Of a stretch of DNA of 63,573 nucleotides, positions 17,587 to 27,065 are shown piece by piece. The translations under genes were made by a program, and so were the position numbers. The stretch is from Candidatus Woesearchaeota archaeon. Its GTDB lineage: Archaea > Nanobdellota > Nanobdellia > Woesearchaeales > GW2011-AR4. The stretch is taken from positions 1-63,573 of the forward strand of contig JACPDF010000024.1 in the NCBI GenBank assembly GCA_016184145.1. Direction: 5' to 3'. The first letter of the stretch is position 1, and every line of letters starts with the position of its first letter. Below the pieces are notes generated by a model. The model was not told the origin of the DNA. It searched no databases and saw nothing but the letters and a program-made list of their open reading frames with translations.

Positions 17587-19476
17587 ATGAAAAAGCTGGC
17601 AATAATAACAATCTTATTTTTTATTCTTGTATATTCTGCCAGTTCTTTGAAGACCTTTGAGATAAACGAGACAGACAAAATAAGCCTGGCTCCAAAAGTG
17701 GATGATCCTGATGCTGACAAGCTGATTTACACTTTTACAGAGCCTCTTGATGAGAAAGGGGAATGGCAGACTGCTTATGGGGATGCAGGGGAATATAAAG
17801 CCAAGGTAACTGTGAGTGACGGTATAAACGAGGTCAGCGAAGATGTCCTCATAAAAGTTGGCAAGAAAGAGGAAAAGCCCACTATAGATGATTTTGAGCC
17901 GAAAGAAGATCCTGTAATTATTAATGAAAGGGAAAATGTAAAATTCAAAATAGCGGCTTCTGACCTGAACAAGGACAAGCTAAGCTATGAGTGGAAATTA
18001 AATGACAAGGTTGTTTCCAATGATGGGGAACTTCTTTTTGATACCGGCTATAAAGATGCAGGAGACTATAAGATTTCCGCATCTGTAAGTGATGGAGCTT
18101 CCAAGACAATAAAAATCTGGAATGTTGCAGTTAATGATGTTGATATCGACTCCATTTTGGATCGGATCAAGGATGTAACCGTAACTGAGACAGGGACTGC
18201 AAGCTTGGAGCTGCCTGATTTTGGGAAATACGGGCTAAAGTACAGCATTTCAGAGCCTTTGGGAAATGACAATAAATGGAAAACTGGCTATGACGATGCT
18301 GGGGAATATGGGGCAACTGTAAAGGCGGAAGGAATGGATTTTGAAGGTGAAAAGAAAGTCAGGATTACAATAATTAATAAAGACAGGAAGCCTGAATTCA
18401 TTGGCCTAAAGGATGCGAGCATAAATGAGAATGAGCAGCTGAGCATAGAATTAAAAGCAACCGATACCGACAATGATACGGTGATTTTTTCTGCAGAAGA
18501 CATACCTGAAGGAGCTGAATTGGCCGATAATGTATTTTTGTGGAAGCCAGGATATGATTTCGTGCAGAAGGAAAATGCCTTTGATTATGTGCTTGACAAG
18601 TTCAAATTGCTCAGTAAAAGCGTGGATGTAAAATTCATAGCGCAGAGCGGCAGCCTGAAAGATGGGAAAAGTGTGAAGATTACGGTAAAGGATGCCAACA
18701 GGCCTTTTACCCTTGACATTCCAGAAAGCATTGAGGTGAACGAAGGCCAGGAAATTGCTATCGAGCCGAAGTATAACGATCCTGACAAGGACAAGGTTTC
18801 GTTTTCCTATTCCGGCTTCATGAACAGCAATAAAAAAATAGCTGGATTTAATGATGCGGGGCAGTATATTGTAAAAATTATTGCAAGCGACGGCTATTTT
18901 GAGGAAACAAGGCTTGTAAATTTGAAGGTGAATGATGTCAATAGAGAGCCTGTTTTTGATATAAAGGACAAGTTTGGGGCAGCGGAGAGAGATGAATTAA
19001 AAATAGAGCTTAAGGCAAACGACCCTGACAACGATCCTGTAAGCTTTTCTGCTGTCAGCCTGCCAAGAGGCGCAAGCTTAAGAGGCAACTTATTCGCATG
19101 GGAGCCGGATTTTGACGCTGTAAATGGCACAAAGAAAGAGTTTGGAGTTGAGTTTGTTGCCAGTGACGATAAGAATGAAAGCGCTGCCAAAAAGATAGTA
19201 ATCACAGTCCTGAACAAAAACAAGGCACCGGAAATGATAAGTACGAGCGATAATTTAATTGCGTTGAGGAACGAGCCGACATTATTTGAGGTTAATGTTG
19301 CGGATGTTGATGGTGATGAGTTAACGTATGAATGGGATTTCGGCTTTTTGGACAAGTTTGAAAGCACTAATATGCATCAAAGAATATTTACAGCTGCCGG
19401 CAGCAAGGAGGTCAAAGTGACTGTGAGCGACGGCAAGGAAAGCGTAAGCAAGGTATGGAAGGTTGAAGTTATTTGA
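17587..19476 (+). CDS. Secreted protein with PKD/cadherin-like repeats (tandem paralogue of preceding gene)
   Basis: Signal peptide; VDDPDADKLIYTFTEPLDEKGEWQTAYGDAGEYKAKVTVSDG and further repeats; C-terminal PKD. Confidence 0.8.
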   Translation: MKKLAIITILFFILVYSASSLKTFEINETDKISLAPKVDDPDADKLIYTFTEPLDEKGEWQTAYGDAGEYKAKVTVSDGINEVSEDVLIKVGKKEEKPTIDDFEPKEDPVIINERENVKFKIAASDLNKDKLSYEWKLNDKVVSNDGELLFDTGYKDAGDYKISASVSDGASKTIKIWNVAVNDVDIDSILDRIKDVTVTETGTASLELPDFGKYGLKYSISEPLGNDNKWKTGYDDAGEYGATVKAEGMDFEGEKKVRITIINKDRKPEFIGLKDASINENEQLSIELKATDTDNDTVIFSAEDIPEGAELADNVFLWKPGYDFVQKENAFDYVLDKFKLLSKSVDVKFIAQSGSLKDGKSVKITVKDANRPFTLDIPESIEVNEGQEIAIEPKYNDPDKDKVSFSYSGFMNSNKKIAGFNDAGQYIVKIIASDGYFEETRLVNLKVNDVNREPVFDIKDKFGAAERDELKIELKANDPDNDPVSFSAVSLPRGASLRGNLFAWEPDFDAVNGTKKEFGVEFVASDDKNESAAKKIVITVLNKNKAPEMISTSDNLIALRNEPTLFEVNVADVDGDELTYEWDFGFLDKFESTNMHQRIFTAAGSKEVKVTVSDGKESVSKVWKVEVI

Positions 19477-19555
19477 AGGAAAGGTATTAGGCTATAAATT
19501 TCTAAAATTATCATTCGGCAAACCAACAACTTTATAAAATTCTTGATTATCTCCT

Positions 19556-21112
19556 TTGTTGATGCCAGCAAAAAAAATTTCTTCTGAGACAGGAAACGGG
19601 GCTCTGGATTTGGCCTTGGACACCATAAAATCAGGGAAGCAGGCCTTGGTTTTTGTGAATACAAAAAGGAGCGCGGAGAAAACAGCAGAGGACATTTCCA
19701 ATAAGATAAAATCAAATGATGAAAAATTAAGAGAACTAAGCGAAAATGCCCTAAAAGCGCTTTCCAGGCCGACAAAGCAGTGTGAAAGGCTGGCAAAGTG
19801 CATAAAAAAAGGGATAGCTTTCCATCATGCCGGCTTAGTTTCCAAGCAAAGGGAATTGATAGAGGGCAGCTTTAGAAATGGGACAATAAAGATAATATGC
19901 GCAACTCCAACTCTTGCCTATGGCGTTGATCTGCCTGCTTTCAGGGCTATAATAAAGGACTTAAAAAGGTACGGGAGCAATGGGCTAAATTACATTCCTG
20001 TTCTGGAGTATTTGCAGATGTCAGGAAGGGCGGGAAGGCCGAAGTTTGACAAGTTTGGAGAGGCTATTTGCGTAGCGATAAGCGATAATGACAAGAAGAA
20101 GCTTTATGAAAGGTATATCCTAGGCGAGCCTGAAGAGATTTATTCCAAATTAGCTGTTGAGCCTGTGCTGAGGACTTATTTATTAAGTTTGATAGCTGCA
20201 AATTTTGCTAATACCAAGAAAGAAATTGTTGATTTTTTTGGAAAAACATTCTGGGCATATCAGTTTGTGGATATGGCCAGATTAGAGCAGATAATAGACA
20301 AGATGCTTGACTTGCTTGAGGAATGGGAATTCATACAGAAGCATGGCCAGGATTTTGTTGAAGCAAATAAAATAAATGACAGGAGAATAAATGCAACAAA
20401 TATGGGGAAAAGGGTTGCGGAATTATATTTGGATCCTCTGACTGCTTACTTCTTTATTGCATGCCTAAGAAATGCCTCTGACAGGAGAATAAATGAGTTT
20501 TCTTTTTTGCAGATGGTAAGCCATACTTTGGAGATGAGGCCTTTGTTAAGAGTGTCAATCAAGGAAGGGGATAAAATACAGGAAGAATTGCTTAAGTTCT
20601 ATGACTTTTTGCTGGAAAAGGAGCCGTCCTTATATGAGCCCGAGTATGAGGATTTTGCCAACAGCATTAAAACTGCTTTAATGATGCATGAGTGGATTAA
20701 TGAAAAGGATGAGGAGTATTTGCTTGAAAATTACAATGCGAGGCCCGGTGAAATAAGGGGCAAATTGGAATTGGCTGACTGGCTGCTGTACGCTTCCGAG
20801 GAGATATCAAGGATTTTGCATTACCAGTACCTAAATAAAGAGATTGTAAAGTTAAGGCTCAGATTAAGGCATGGCGTTAAGGAAGAATTATTGCCTTTGA
20901 TAAGGCTGCAGGATATTGGAAGAGTAAGGGCAAGGAGATTATTTTCCAACAGAATCAAGGATATAAAAGACGTTAAGAATGCTGATTTAATGAAATTAAG
21001 CCAGATACTGGGAAAGCAGGTTGCCTTGAGCGTAAAGAAACAGGTCGGAGAAGAGATTAAAGAAGTTCCTGCCGGCAAGAGAAAAGGGCAGGTTAGTTTG
21101 GAGAAGTATTAA
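19556..21112 (+). CDS. Hel308/Ski2-like helicase, C-terminal half only (RecA2, winged helix, helix-hairpin-helix)
   Basis: ALVFVNTKRSAEKTAE, FHHAGL, ICATPTLAYGVDLPA and QMSGRAGRP motifs; no Walker A or DEAH motif. Confidence 0.85.
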   Translation: MLMPAKKISSETGNGALDLALDTIKSGKQALVFVNTKRSAEKTAEDISNKIKSNDEKLRELSENALKALSRPTKQCERLAKCIKKGIAFHHAGLVSKQRELIEGSFRNGTIKIICATPTLAYGVDLPAFRAIIKDLKRYGSNGLNYIPVLEYLQMSGRAGRPKFDKFGEAICVAISDNDKKKLYERYILGEPEEIYSKLAVEPVLRTYLLSLIAANFANTKKEIVDFFGKTFWAYQFVDMARLEQIIDKMLDLLEEWEFIQKHGQDFVEANKINDRRINATNMGKRVAELYLDPLTAYFFIACLRNASDRRINEFSFLQMVSHTLEMRPLLRVSIKEGDKIQEELLKFYDFLLEKEPSLYEPEYEDFANSIKTALMMHEWINEKDEEYLLENYNARPGEIRGKLELADWLLYASEEISRILHYQYLNKEIVKLRLRLRHGVKEELLPLIRLQDIGRVRARRLFSNRIKDIKDVKNADLMKLSQILGKQVALSVKKQVGEEIKEVPAGKRKGQVSLEKY

Positions 21113-21129
21113 ATTAGCAATTCTTGAAG

Positions 21130-21861
21130 TTATTTTTTGCCTTTAGTACTATACATATCCATCTGAGTTTTATATGCTGACTTAATCAATTTTTCCGCTA
21201 TTAGAACTAATTTATCCTTTGGTGCCCTAACATTTACAAGAAATTCGTCTCCAGCACTCCCATGAATTCTTTGAACCAAAGAATCATTCTGCATAACCCT
21301 TGTTACCAAATCCCTATCCCTAGTTTCCTGTCTTTCGTTTCTGCTGTTATGACTTAATGCCCTTCCAATAGCCGCTATATGTCTTGTAACCTCATCATAA
21401 TCAGTCAGATCATTCCAGTGATGCATATCATTACAATCAAAAAATAATAGCCGCCTTTGCTGGGTTCTTCCATATTCACTTCGTTCTCTTTCAACACTCT
21501 GTTCCAATTGGAATTGATAGCCATAAGGAGTCAGTGTCCCGGTAGAATGATCGTATCTTTTTCCTTCAATAAGTGTTAACATATCCGCATAAACTCTGGG
21601 ATTGCCACTATGACTATTTAATATTCCTAAATCTGTCTCGAGTTCCTTCAGAGCCATTGCTTCGTCTAATAAAGGAGAACCAGAATACTGAGCAATGCTA
21701 TATGGGCCATTAAACCTTATTTTTATTGGCTTGCCTTCTTCAACTGTCTCTTTCAGTGATTTTGCATTTTTTAAGGCTTCTTGCGCTTCTTTTATACTGT
21801 CGCCTATTCCTACTGAGAGTCCTAATATGAATGGTCCTTTATAAGATGTTTTCATAGTCAA
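21130..21861 (-). CDS. GGDEF-like domain protein
   Basis: LLFFDCNDMHHWNDLTDYDEVTRHIAAIGRAL...IHGSAGDEFLVNV resembles the GGDEF fold signature. Confidence 0.6.
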   Translation of the reverse strand: MTMKTSYKGPFILGLSVGIGDSIKEAQEALKNAKSLKETVEEGKPIKIRFNGPYSIAQYSGSPLLDEAMALKELETDLGILNSHSGNPRVYADMLTLIEGKRYDHSTGTLTPYGYQFQLEQSVERERSEYGRTQQRRLLFFDCNDMHHWNDLTDYDEVTRHIAAIGRALSHNSRNERQETRDRDLVTRVMQNDSLVQRIHGSAGDEFLVNVRAPKDKLVLIAEKLIKSAYKTQMDMYSTKGKK

Positions 21862-21981
21862 GTAATAATATTAAGCCTTTATAAATCTTTCTATTTTTTT
21901 ACTATTTGGGGGTAGTTATAAATTATGCAAGCGATGCACTGCAAGAATGTTTATAAACCGAATATAATTTGCTGGCTTTAT

Positions 21982-22104
21982 GCCCCTATAGTTTAGTGGA
22001 TCATAATGCGAGGTTGCGGTATTTGTGAAAACCTTGCGGCCCGAGTTCGATTATCCCAACGGGAGACCACGAATCCCGGGGATTCGGGAGTCTCGGTAGG
22101 GGCA
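21982..22104 (+). tRNA. tRNA-Arg(GCG) with 11-nt 37/38 intron and a 39-nt T-loop insertion
   Basis: Acceptor GCCCCTA/TAGGGGC, anticodon stem CGAGG/CCTTG, loop TTGCGG[22020-22030]A, T-stem CCGAG(22041-22045)/CTCGG(22092-22096) with 46-nt loop beginning TTCGA. Confidence 0.85.
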
Positions 22105-22234
22105 TTTTTATATCCTCACCTTGTATTTCTAATCTTCTATTTTTATTTAATCGGCAGATATAGAGAATTGCGCTTATTATATGACATTTGAGCGCAATTC
22201 TGATATAGTAAATTGCCTTTTGATAGTCATATAA

Positions 22235-22630
22235 TTACTGCAATTTACTATAACTAAAAATCAGCAAAAGTATATTTACTGCATATATTGAATAGCATAT
22301 CAGGCAAACTGCCCTGACCTTAAACTGCAGCACATAAGCAAGGTATAATGACGCAAAAATGGATAATACAGAAAGGTAGAATGCCAGATTTAAAGCGCCA
22401 TAAAAGACCGTTATTAACACTATGCCATAAAACAGCATTCCAGCAAGGCCATTTGAAATGCCGAATATCTTTCCATAGCCGGTTGCAAATGCCTTGGTGC
22501 AGGAAAGCTTATCGCTTATATCACAAACTGCCTTGTAATTTTTTTGGCTGCTGACTTTCCTTTCCACATAAAAAGAATACAATGACAAAAGGAATCCAAT
22601 AGCTAAAATAATCAATAAGGTTAATGCCAT
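22235..22630 (-). CDS. Vitamin K epoxide reductase (VKOR) family protein
   Basis: Four-helix membrane protein with CDISDKLSC, GISNGLAGMLFYG and CLIC motifs. Confidence 0.85.
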   Translation of the reverse strand: MALTLLIILAIGFLLSLYSFYVERKVSSQKNYKAVCDISDKLSCTKAFATGYGKIFGISNGLAGMLFYGIVLITVFYGALNLAFYLSVLSIFASLYLAYVLQFKVRAVCLICYSIYAVNILLLIFSYSKLQ

Positions 22631-22713
22631 ATATACTCAATTTTTTAGTTTTATATAAATATTTTTATTTAAACGTTATATGGATTAAAACAAATAAAAA
22701 TAATTGCAATAAA

Positions 22714-24888
22714 TCAGACCCCTACCTGCGCTTCAGTCAAACCTTTCCTGTTACGTATCTGCTTGACAATTTTGTCCTGCAGCTCCTCTGGGAGCTTCTC
22801 GAACATCTGATCAATCAATGAGCTGGAGCCTCTGCCTCCTGTCGCACTTCTTAAATCAGAACTCCATCCAAACATTTCCCCTACTGGCAGCTTGGCTTTT
22901 ATTATGGACAAAACCCCTTCCTGCTGCGCATCCAGTAACTGGCCGCGCTTGTTGCTGATTAACTTCGAAATCTCTCCCAAGAAATCTGATGGCGCTTCTA
23001 TCCTCAATATCTGGTAAGGCTCAAATAAGATTGGCCTTGAGGTCATCATGGCTCCCCTGATGCCTTCCCTGACAGCAGGGTAAACCTGCGCTGGACCGCG
23101 GTGAATAGCATCCTCATGAAGCTTCATGTCTGTAAGCATTACCTTGACCTTAAAGCATGGCTCCCTGGCTAATGGCCCCTGAGACATGACATCCTCAAAC
23201 ATATCAAGAATCAACTCAAGAACTTCTCCCAGATGAACTTGGCCGCGCGTCATGTCCATTAAAATGTTCCCTTTATAGATAGCTTTAACTTTTAAGGCAT
23301 CTTTGCTCTCCATTCCACATTCTACAAGCTTGTCCCTAAGCTCAAGGTCTTTTTTCTTAATTCTGCCTTCGCTTATCTCTCCTTTCTTTATCGCTTCATA
23401 GATAGAATCTTCCAATGGATCTACTCTGAAAAAGAACAAGTTGTGCTTATTGGGAGTTTTACCCATGGCTTCCTGCGAGGGTTTTGTTATTGATTCCCTA
23501 TAGACAACAATAGGATTAGAAGTCTGCACCTCAACGCCCTTTTCCGTCTTGATGCGGTTTTCAATAACTTCCAAATGCAGCTCTCCCATGCCGTGCATCA
23601 AGTGCTCTCCTGTCTCTTCATTGATCTCTATCTTTACAGTGGGATCTTCCTTACCGACCATCCTTAAGACCTCTATGAGTTTTGGCAAGTCGCTTGGTTT
23701 TTTCGCTTCTATTGCTTTGGTTATTACAGGCTCAAAGATATGGGTAATTTGCTCGAAAGGCGTTTCAGCTGGCTGCAGAGTTATTGTTTCTCCGGCATAT
23801 GCTTTTACCCCTGCAACACCAATAAAATTTCCGGAAGGAACATTATCAACTATTTCCCTCTTAGCCCCGTTATAGATAAAGACCTGCTGCACTTTTGTAT
23901 TCTGCTTCAGCCTGTTCAAATAAACGTCTATGCCTTTCTTCATTGTTCCTGAGAATAAGCGGCCAGCGGAAATTTCTCCAGCCTGAGGGTCAATGACAAT
24001 TTTTGTTATAATAAAATACAACGGGCCGTTAGAGTCAGAGGCAACCAGGCTTTTTCCATCCTCGCTTTCTATATCACCATGCCATATTTTTGGGATACGG
24101 TAAGGCTGCGCTATCTTGGGAGAGGGCAAGTGGTCAACTACCATGTTAAGGACAACTTCATGCAAAGGAGCCCTATCACTCAAGGACTTGTAGTTATCAG
24201 TATTATATGCTTCTATAATATCCTTGAATGTAATCTTCTTGCTTTGCATATAAGGAATAGACAAAGCCCAGTTGTGGAAAGCTGAGCCAAAACAAACACT
24301 GCCATTTTGAACATTAACCTGCCACTTTTCACCATAGCCTTTTGGGGCTATGTCCATGATAAGCCTGTTGACTGAAGTAATGATTTTTATAAAGCGCTCC
24401 TGCATCTGCTCAGGGGTTAACTGCAGCTCCTTTATCAAACGGTCAACCTTATTGATAAAAAGGACCGGCTTTACAAGCTCCCTTAATGCCTGCCTCAAAA
24501 CTGTCTCTGTCTGCGGCATTATGCTCTCTACCGCATCCACTAAAACAATAGCTCCGTCAGCTGCCCTCATTGCCCTTGTTACATCCCCCCCAAAATCAAC
24601 ATGGCCAGGAGTGTCAAGAAGGTTAATCAGGTACTCATTGCCCTTCAAAGAATGAACCATGCTAACAGCGGCTGTGTCTATTGTGATGCCCCTTTCCTGC
24701 TCGTCTGCATGGAAATCAAGCTTTAACGCTTTGCCAGCATCTTCCTTGGACATCATTCCTGCGCCTGCAAGCAGATTATCAGAAAAAGTTGTTTTTCCGT
24801 GATCAATATGAGCGCAAATGGCAATGTTCCTTATGTTTTGTGGATTTTTCATCAATCTTGTGACTTTATCCACCATCTTTTCTGCCAT
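22714..24888 (-). CDS. fusA: Elongation factor 2
   Basis: AHIDHGKTTFSDNLLA, DTPGHVDFGGDV, NKVDRL, RGPAQVYPAVREG. Confidence 0.97.
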   Translation of the reverse strand: MAEKMVDKVTRLMKNPQNIRNIAICAHIDHGKTTFSDNLLAGAGMMSKEDAGKALKLDFHADEQERGITIDTAAVSMVHSLKGNEYLINLLDTPGHVDFGGDVTRAMRAADGAIVLVDAVESIMPQTETVLRQALRELVKPVLFINKVDRLIKELQLTPEQMQERFIKIITSVNRLIMDIAPKGYGEKWQVNVQNGSVCFGSAFHNWALSIPYMQSKKITFKDIIEAYNTDNYKSLSDRAPLHEVVLNMVVDHLPSPKIAQPYRIPKIWHGDIESEDGKSLVASDSNGPLYFIITKIVIDPQAGEISAGRLFSGTMKKGIDVYLNRLKQNTKVQQVFIYNGAKREIVDNVPSGNFIGVAGVKAYAGETITLQPAETPFEQITHIFEPVITKAIEAKKPSDLPKLIEVLRMVGKEDPTVKIEINEETGEHLMHGMGELHLEVIENRIKTEKGVEVQTSNPIVVYRESITKPSQEAMGKTPNKHNLFFFRVDPLEDSIYEAIKKGEISEGRIKKKDLELRDKLVECGMESKDALKVKAIYKGNILMDMTRGQVHLGEVLELILDMFEDVMSQGPLAREPCFKVKVMLTDMKLHEDAIHRGPAQVYPAVREGIRGAMMTSRPILFEPYQILRIEAPSDFLGEISKLISNKRGQLLDAQQEGVLSIIKAKLPVGEMFGWSSDLRSATGGRGSSSLIDQMFEKLPEELQDKIVKQIRNRKGLTEAQVGV

Positions 24889-24958
24889 TGTTTCTTTACC
24901 TCCAATTAGGATTAAGACAATATAAAAATCACCAATATGCCATTATCAAATAAACTAG

Positions 24959-25471
24959 TTATTTTTTCTCTTGCTTCCAAAAAATTTCTGTTTTAGCTAC
25001 TTGCCTGGATTCCACAGGATAAATAGTCTGAATAAGCTCGCCTGGCCTAAACCAAAGCTTAATCTCGCGCTCAGCCTCTTTCTCGCTTTCGGAAGCATGT
25101 ACAACATTCTCAAAAACTCCTTTGGTTGTTATCCTCCCGAATTTTCCCCTTATTGTTGATGGGTGCGCCTGCTCTGGGTTAGTTGCGCCAACAACATCCC
25201 TTACTTTCGCTATTGCGTTTTCTCCATGATAAATCAGGGCTAAAACGCGCTTAACATGAAACTCGCCCATTATGTACCTTATCAGCTCGTCAAAGAATTT
25301 TTCCTCGCTTAAATGCTGGTAGTGCTCTTCGGCTAATTCACGGGTTACCTGCACTATTTTTGCCCCTACAAGAATCAAGCCTGTATCGGAAAGCTCGGTA
25401 AGTATGTTTCCAGTTAAAGATTTTGCAATCCCATCAGGCTTTATCAAAACCAAGGTCTGCTGGACGCTCAT
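24959..25471 (-). CDS. ndk: Nucleoside diphosphate kinase
   Basis: TLVLIKPDGIAKSLTG...NVVHASESEKEAEREI. Confidence 0.95.
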   Translation of the reverse strand: MSVQQTLVLIKPDGIAKSLTGNILTELSDTGLILVGAKIVQVTRELAEEHYQHLSEEKFFDELIRYIMGEFHVKRVLALIYHGENAIAKVRDVVGATNPEQAHPSTIRGKFGRITTKGVFENVVHASESEKEAEREIKLWFRPGELIQTIYPVESRQVAKTEIFWKQEKK

Positions 25472-25638
25472 TTTTCATACCTTCCGCTCCACTTTGTCGT
25501 TATTGGCTTTCTTCTTAGCTTGAGCATGTTCTTTTCACATTTTGAAGAGCAAAAGTATAGTACTTTAGCGTCCTTCTGCACGTAAATTTTTCCTGTTCCT
25601 TTAGGTATGTTAATACCGCAAAAAGTGCATTTTGCCAT
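25468..25638 (-). CDS. rpl24e: 50S ribosomal protein L24e
   Basis: MAKCTFCGINIPKGTGKIYVQKDAKVLYFCSSKCEKNMLKLRRKPITTKWSGRYEK; ATGA overlap with ndk start; not in ORF track. Confidence 0.95.
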   Translation of the reverse strand: MAKCTFCGINIPKGTGKIYVQKDAKVLYFCSSKCEKNMLKLRRKPITTKWSGRYEK

Positions 25639-25643
25639 TTTAA

Positions 25644-25919
25644 TCAATCAGATTTATAAAACTCTGCCATAATTGGTCCATTTCTCATAATATATTTTTT
25701 ATTATCATACTCCAAACTTTTGAATGGTAAATTATTTCTTTGTAAATATTCTCTGAACTCCCCAAGACTTCCAAATTGCCCACGCATGCCAACTGATATC
25801 AGACCTCTTGGGTTAATTTGAACTGATAAAACAATACCATCATCACCCCGCAAACCCACAAGTCTATCTACAAGGGCTTTGAATTCTGGATGTGTTGATG
25901 TACGAATCATGTCTGCCAT
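25644..25919 (-). CDS. Hypothetical protein
   Basis: 91 aa ORF between rpl24e and rps28e. Confidence 0.55.
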   Translation of the reverse strand: MADMIRTSTHPEFKALVDRLVGLRGDDGIVLSVQINPRGLISVGMRGQFGSLGEFREYLQRNNLPFKSLEYDNKKYIMRNGPIMAEFYKSD

Positions 25920-25992
25920 TTTTTCTTTTTCAATACTTTTTTCAATTTAATTTTTAATGCAGTTGTTGTTTTATCTTAATAACTGAAATTTT

Positions 25993-26316
25993 TTACCCAG
26001 AACCCCTGCCTGATCTTGTTAATTGCCTTGCTTCTATTTCAGTTTCCCTGAGCATTAAAATATCGCCAAGCTGTATGGGACCTTTAATATTCCTCCTCAA
26101 TACCTTGTTCTTATCGCGGCCATCTAAAATACGGCACCTTACCTGTATGGCTTCCCCTCTTGTTCCTGTCCTTCCTATGATTTCCTCTACTTTAGCTGGC
26201 CACGCCATTGAAAAATTTACGTTTCCTTTGGCTGGTTCCTGCGCTACAGGGCTTCTTTCCTTTCGTGGCTTTTCTTCTGCCTGCACTTTTTCTGCTTTTT
26301 CTTCTGCCATGCTCAA
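25993..26316 (-). CDS. rps28e: 30S ribosomal protein S28e
   Basis: [59 protein letters not shown]. Confidence 0.9.
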   Translation of the reverse strand: MSMAEEKAEKVQAEEKPRKERSPVAQEPAKGNVNFSMAWPAKVEEIIGRTGTRGEAIQVRCRILDGRDKNKVLRRNIKGPIQLGDILMLRETEIEARQLTRSGRGSG

Positions 26317-26356
26317 AAATCTCCTCCGTCTATTTTTGGCACCACCTACGGTGGTT

Positions 26357-26704
26357 TTACTGTTTAGCTTTGCTTACCAATTCCTTAATCAGGTTTTTTG
26401 CTTCGCCTTCCTGCACCACTGCAACACTCCCTGTAGGAACCTGGATGCCTGCTGCCGCTCCAAGCTCTTCTTTGCTCGGCACCTGAAAGCAAGGCACATT
26501 CTTCTCTTCTGCTATCATTGGTATGTGCATTGTAATCTCTGCAGGCTCTACATCTTTCGCAACTGCAACAAACTTTGCCTTTCCCTTTTCTATTGATTTT
26601 GTCGTCTCGTTTGTGCCTTTCTTTATCTTTCCTGTGCTTTTAGCTACCTCGATTATCTCATAAATCTTATCAACCATTTCCTTTGAAACTTCTATAGCTG
26701 CCAT
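26357..26704 (-). CDS. rpl7ae: 50S ribosomal protein L7Ae
   Basis: [58 protein letters not shown]. Confidence 0.96.
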   Translation of the reverse strand: MAAIEVSKEMVDKIYEIIEVAKSTGKIKKGTNETTKSIEKGKAKFVAVAKDVEPAEITMHIPMIAEEKNVPCFQVPSKEELGAAAGIQVPTGSVAVVQEGEAKNLIKELVSKAKQ

Positions 26705-27030
26705 TTTAATTTCCTCCCTAATCTTATTATGTGAGGCAATAAACAGAAATTGAACCTCACTCGGGCCAAAAGCATTGTGCTTATAGCCTTCATCATTTCA
26801 TTGGTAAGCAAAGGGATATTAGCCTAATTTAAAAATGTTATTGTTTTGGGATTTGTAATTTTTTATTATTTTATTCTGTTCGCCCTTCGGGCTCACAATA
26901 TGCCCGTAAATCAAAGATTTCCCGCACCCACTGCGTGGGTTTACTGCGAGGCTTTCGCTGTCTGCCACACGCTCAAGCCTCGCCTATCCAATAATTCGAT
27001 AGAAACTTATATAAACATAAACAAATTACA

Positions 27031-27050
27031 TAATTAACAATAGTTAATTA
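27031..27050. promoter_or_regulatory. Perfect palindrome TAATTAAC-AATA-GTTAATTA between TATA box and SD of the SOD gene
   Basis: 8-bp arms, 4-bp spacer, located downstream of CTTATATAAAC and directly before GGAGGTGG. Confidence 0.6.
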
Positions 27051-27065
27051 TGGAGGTGGATTTTT

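Noticed and set aside
19377-19803. Minus-strand ORFs overlapping the PKD gene end and the Hel308-like start
   Set aside because: Antisense to well-supported coding regions with no recognisable domain.
22006-22191. 61-aa ORF
   Set aside because: Lies mostly inside tRNA-Arg(GCG) and its insertion.
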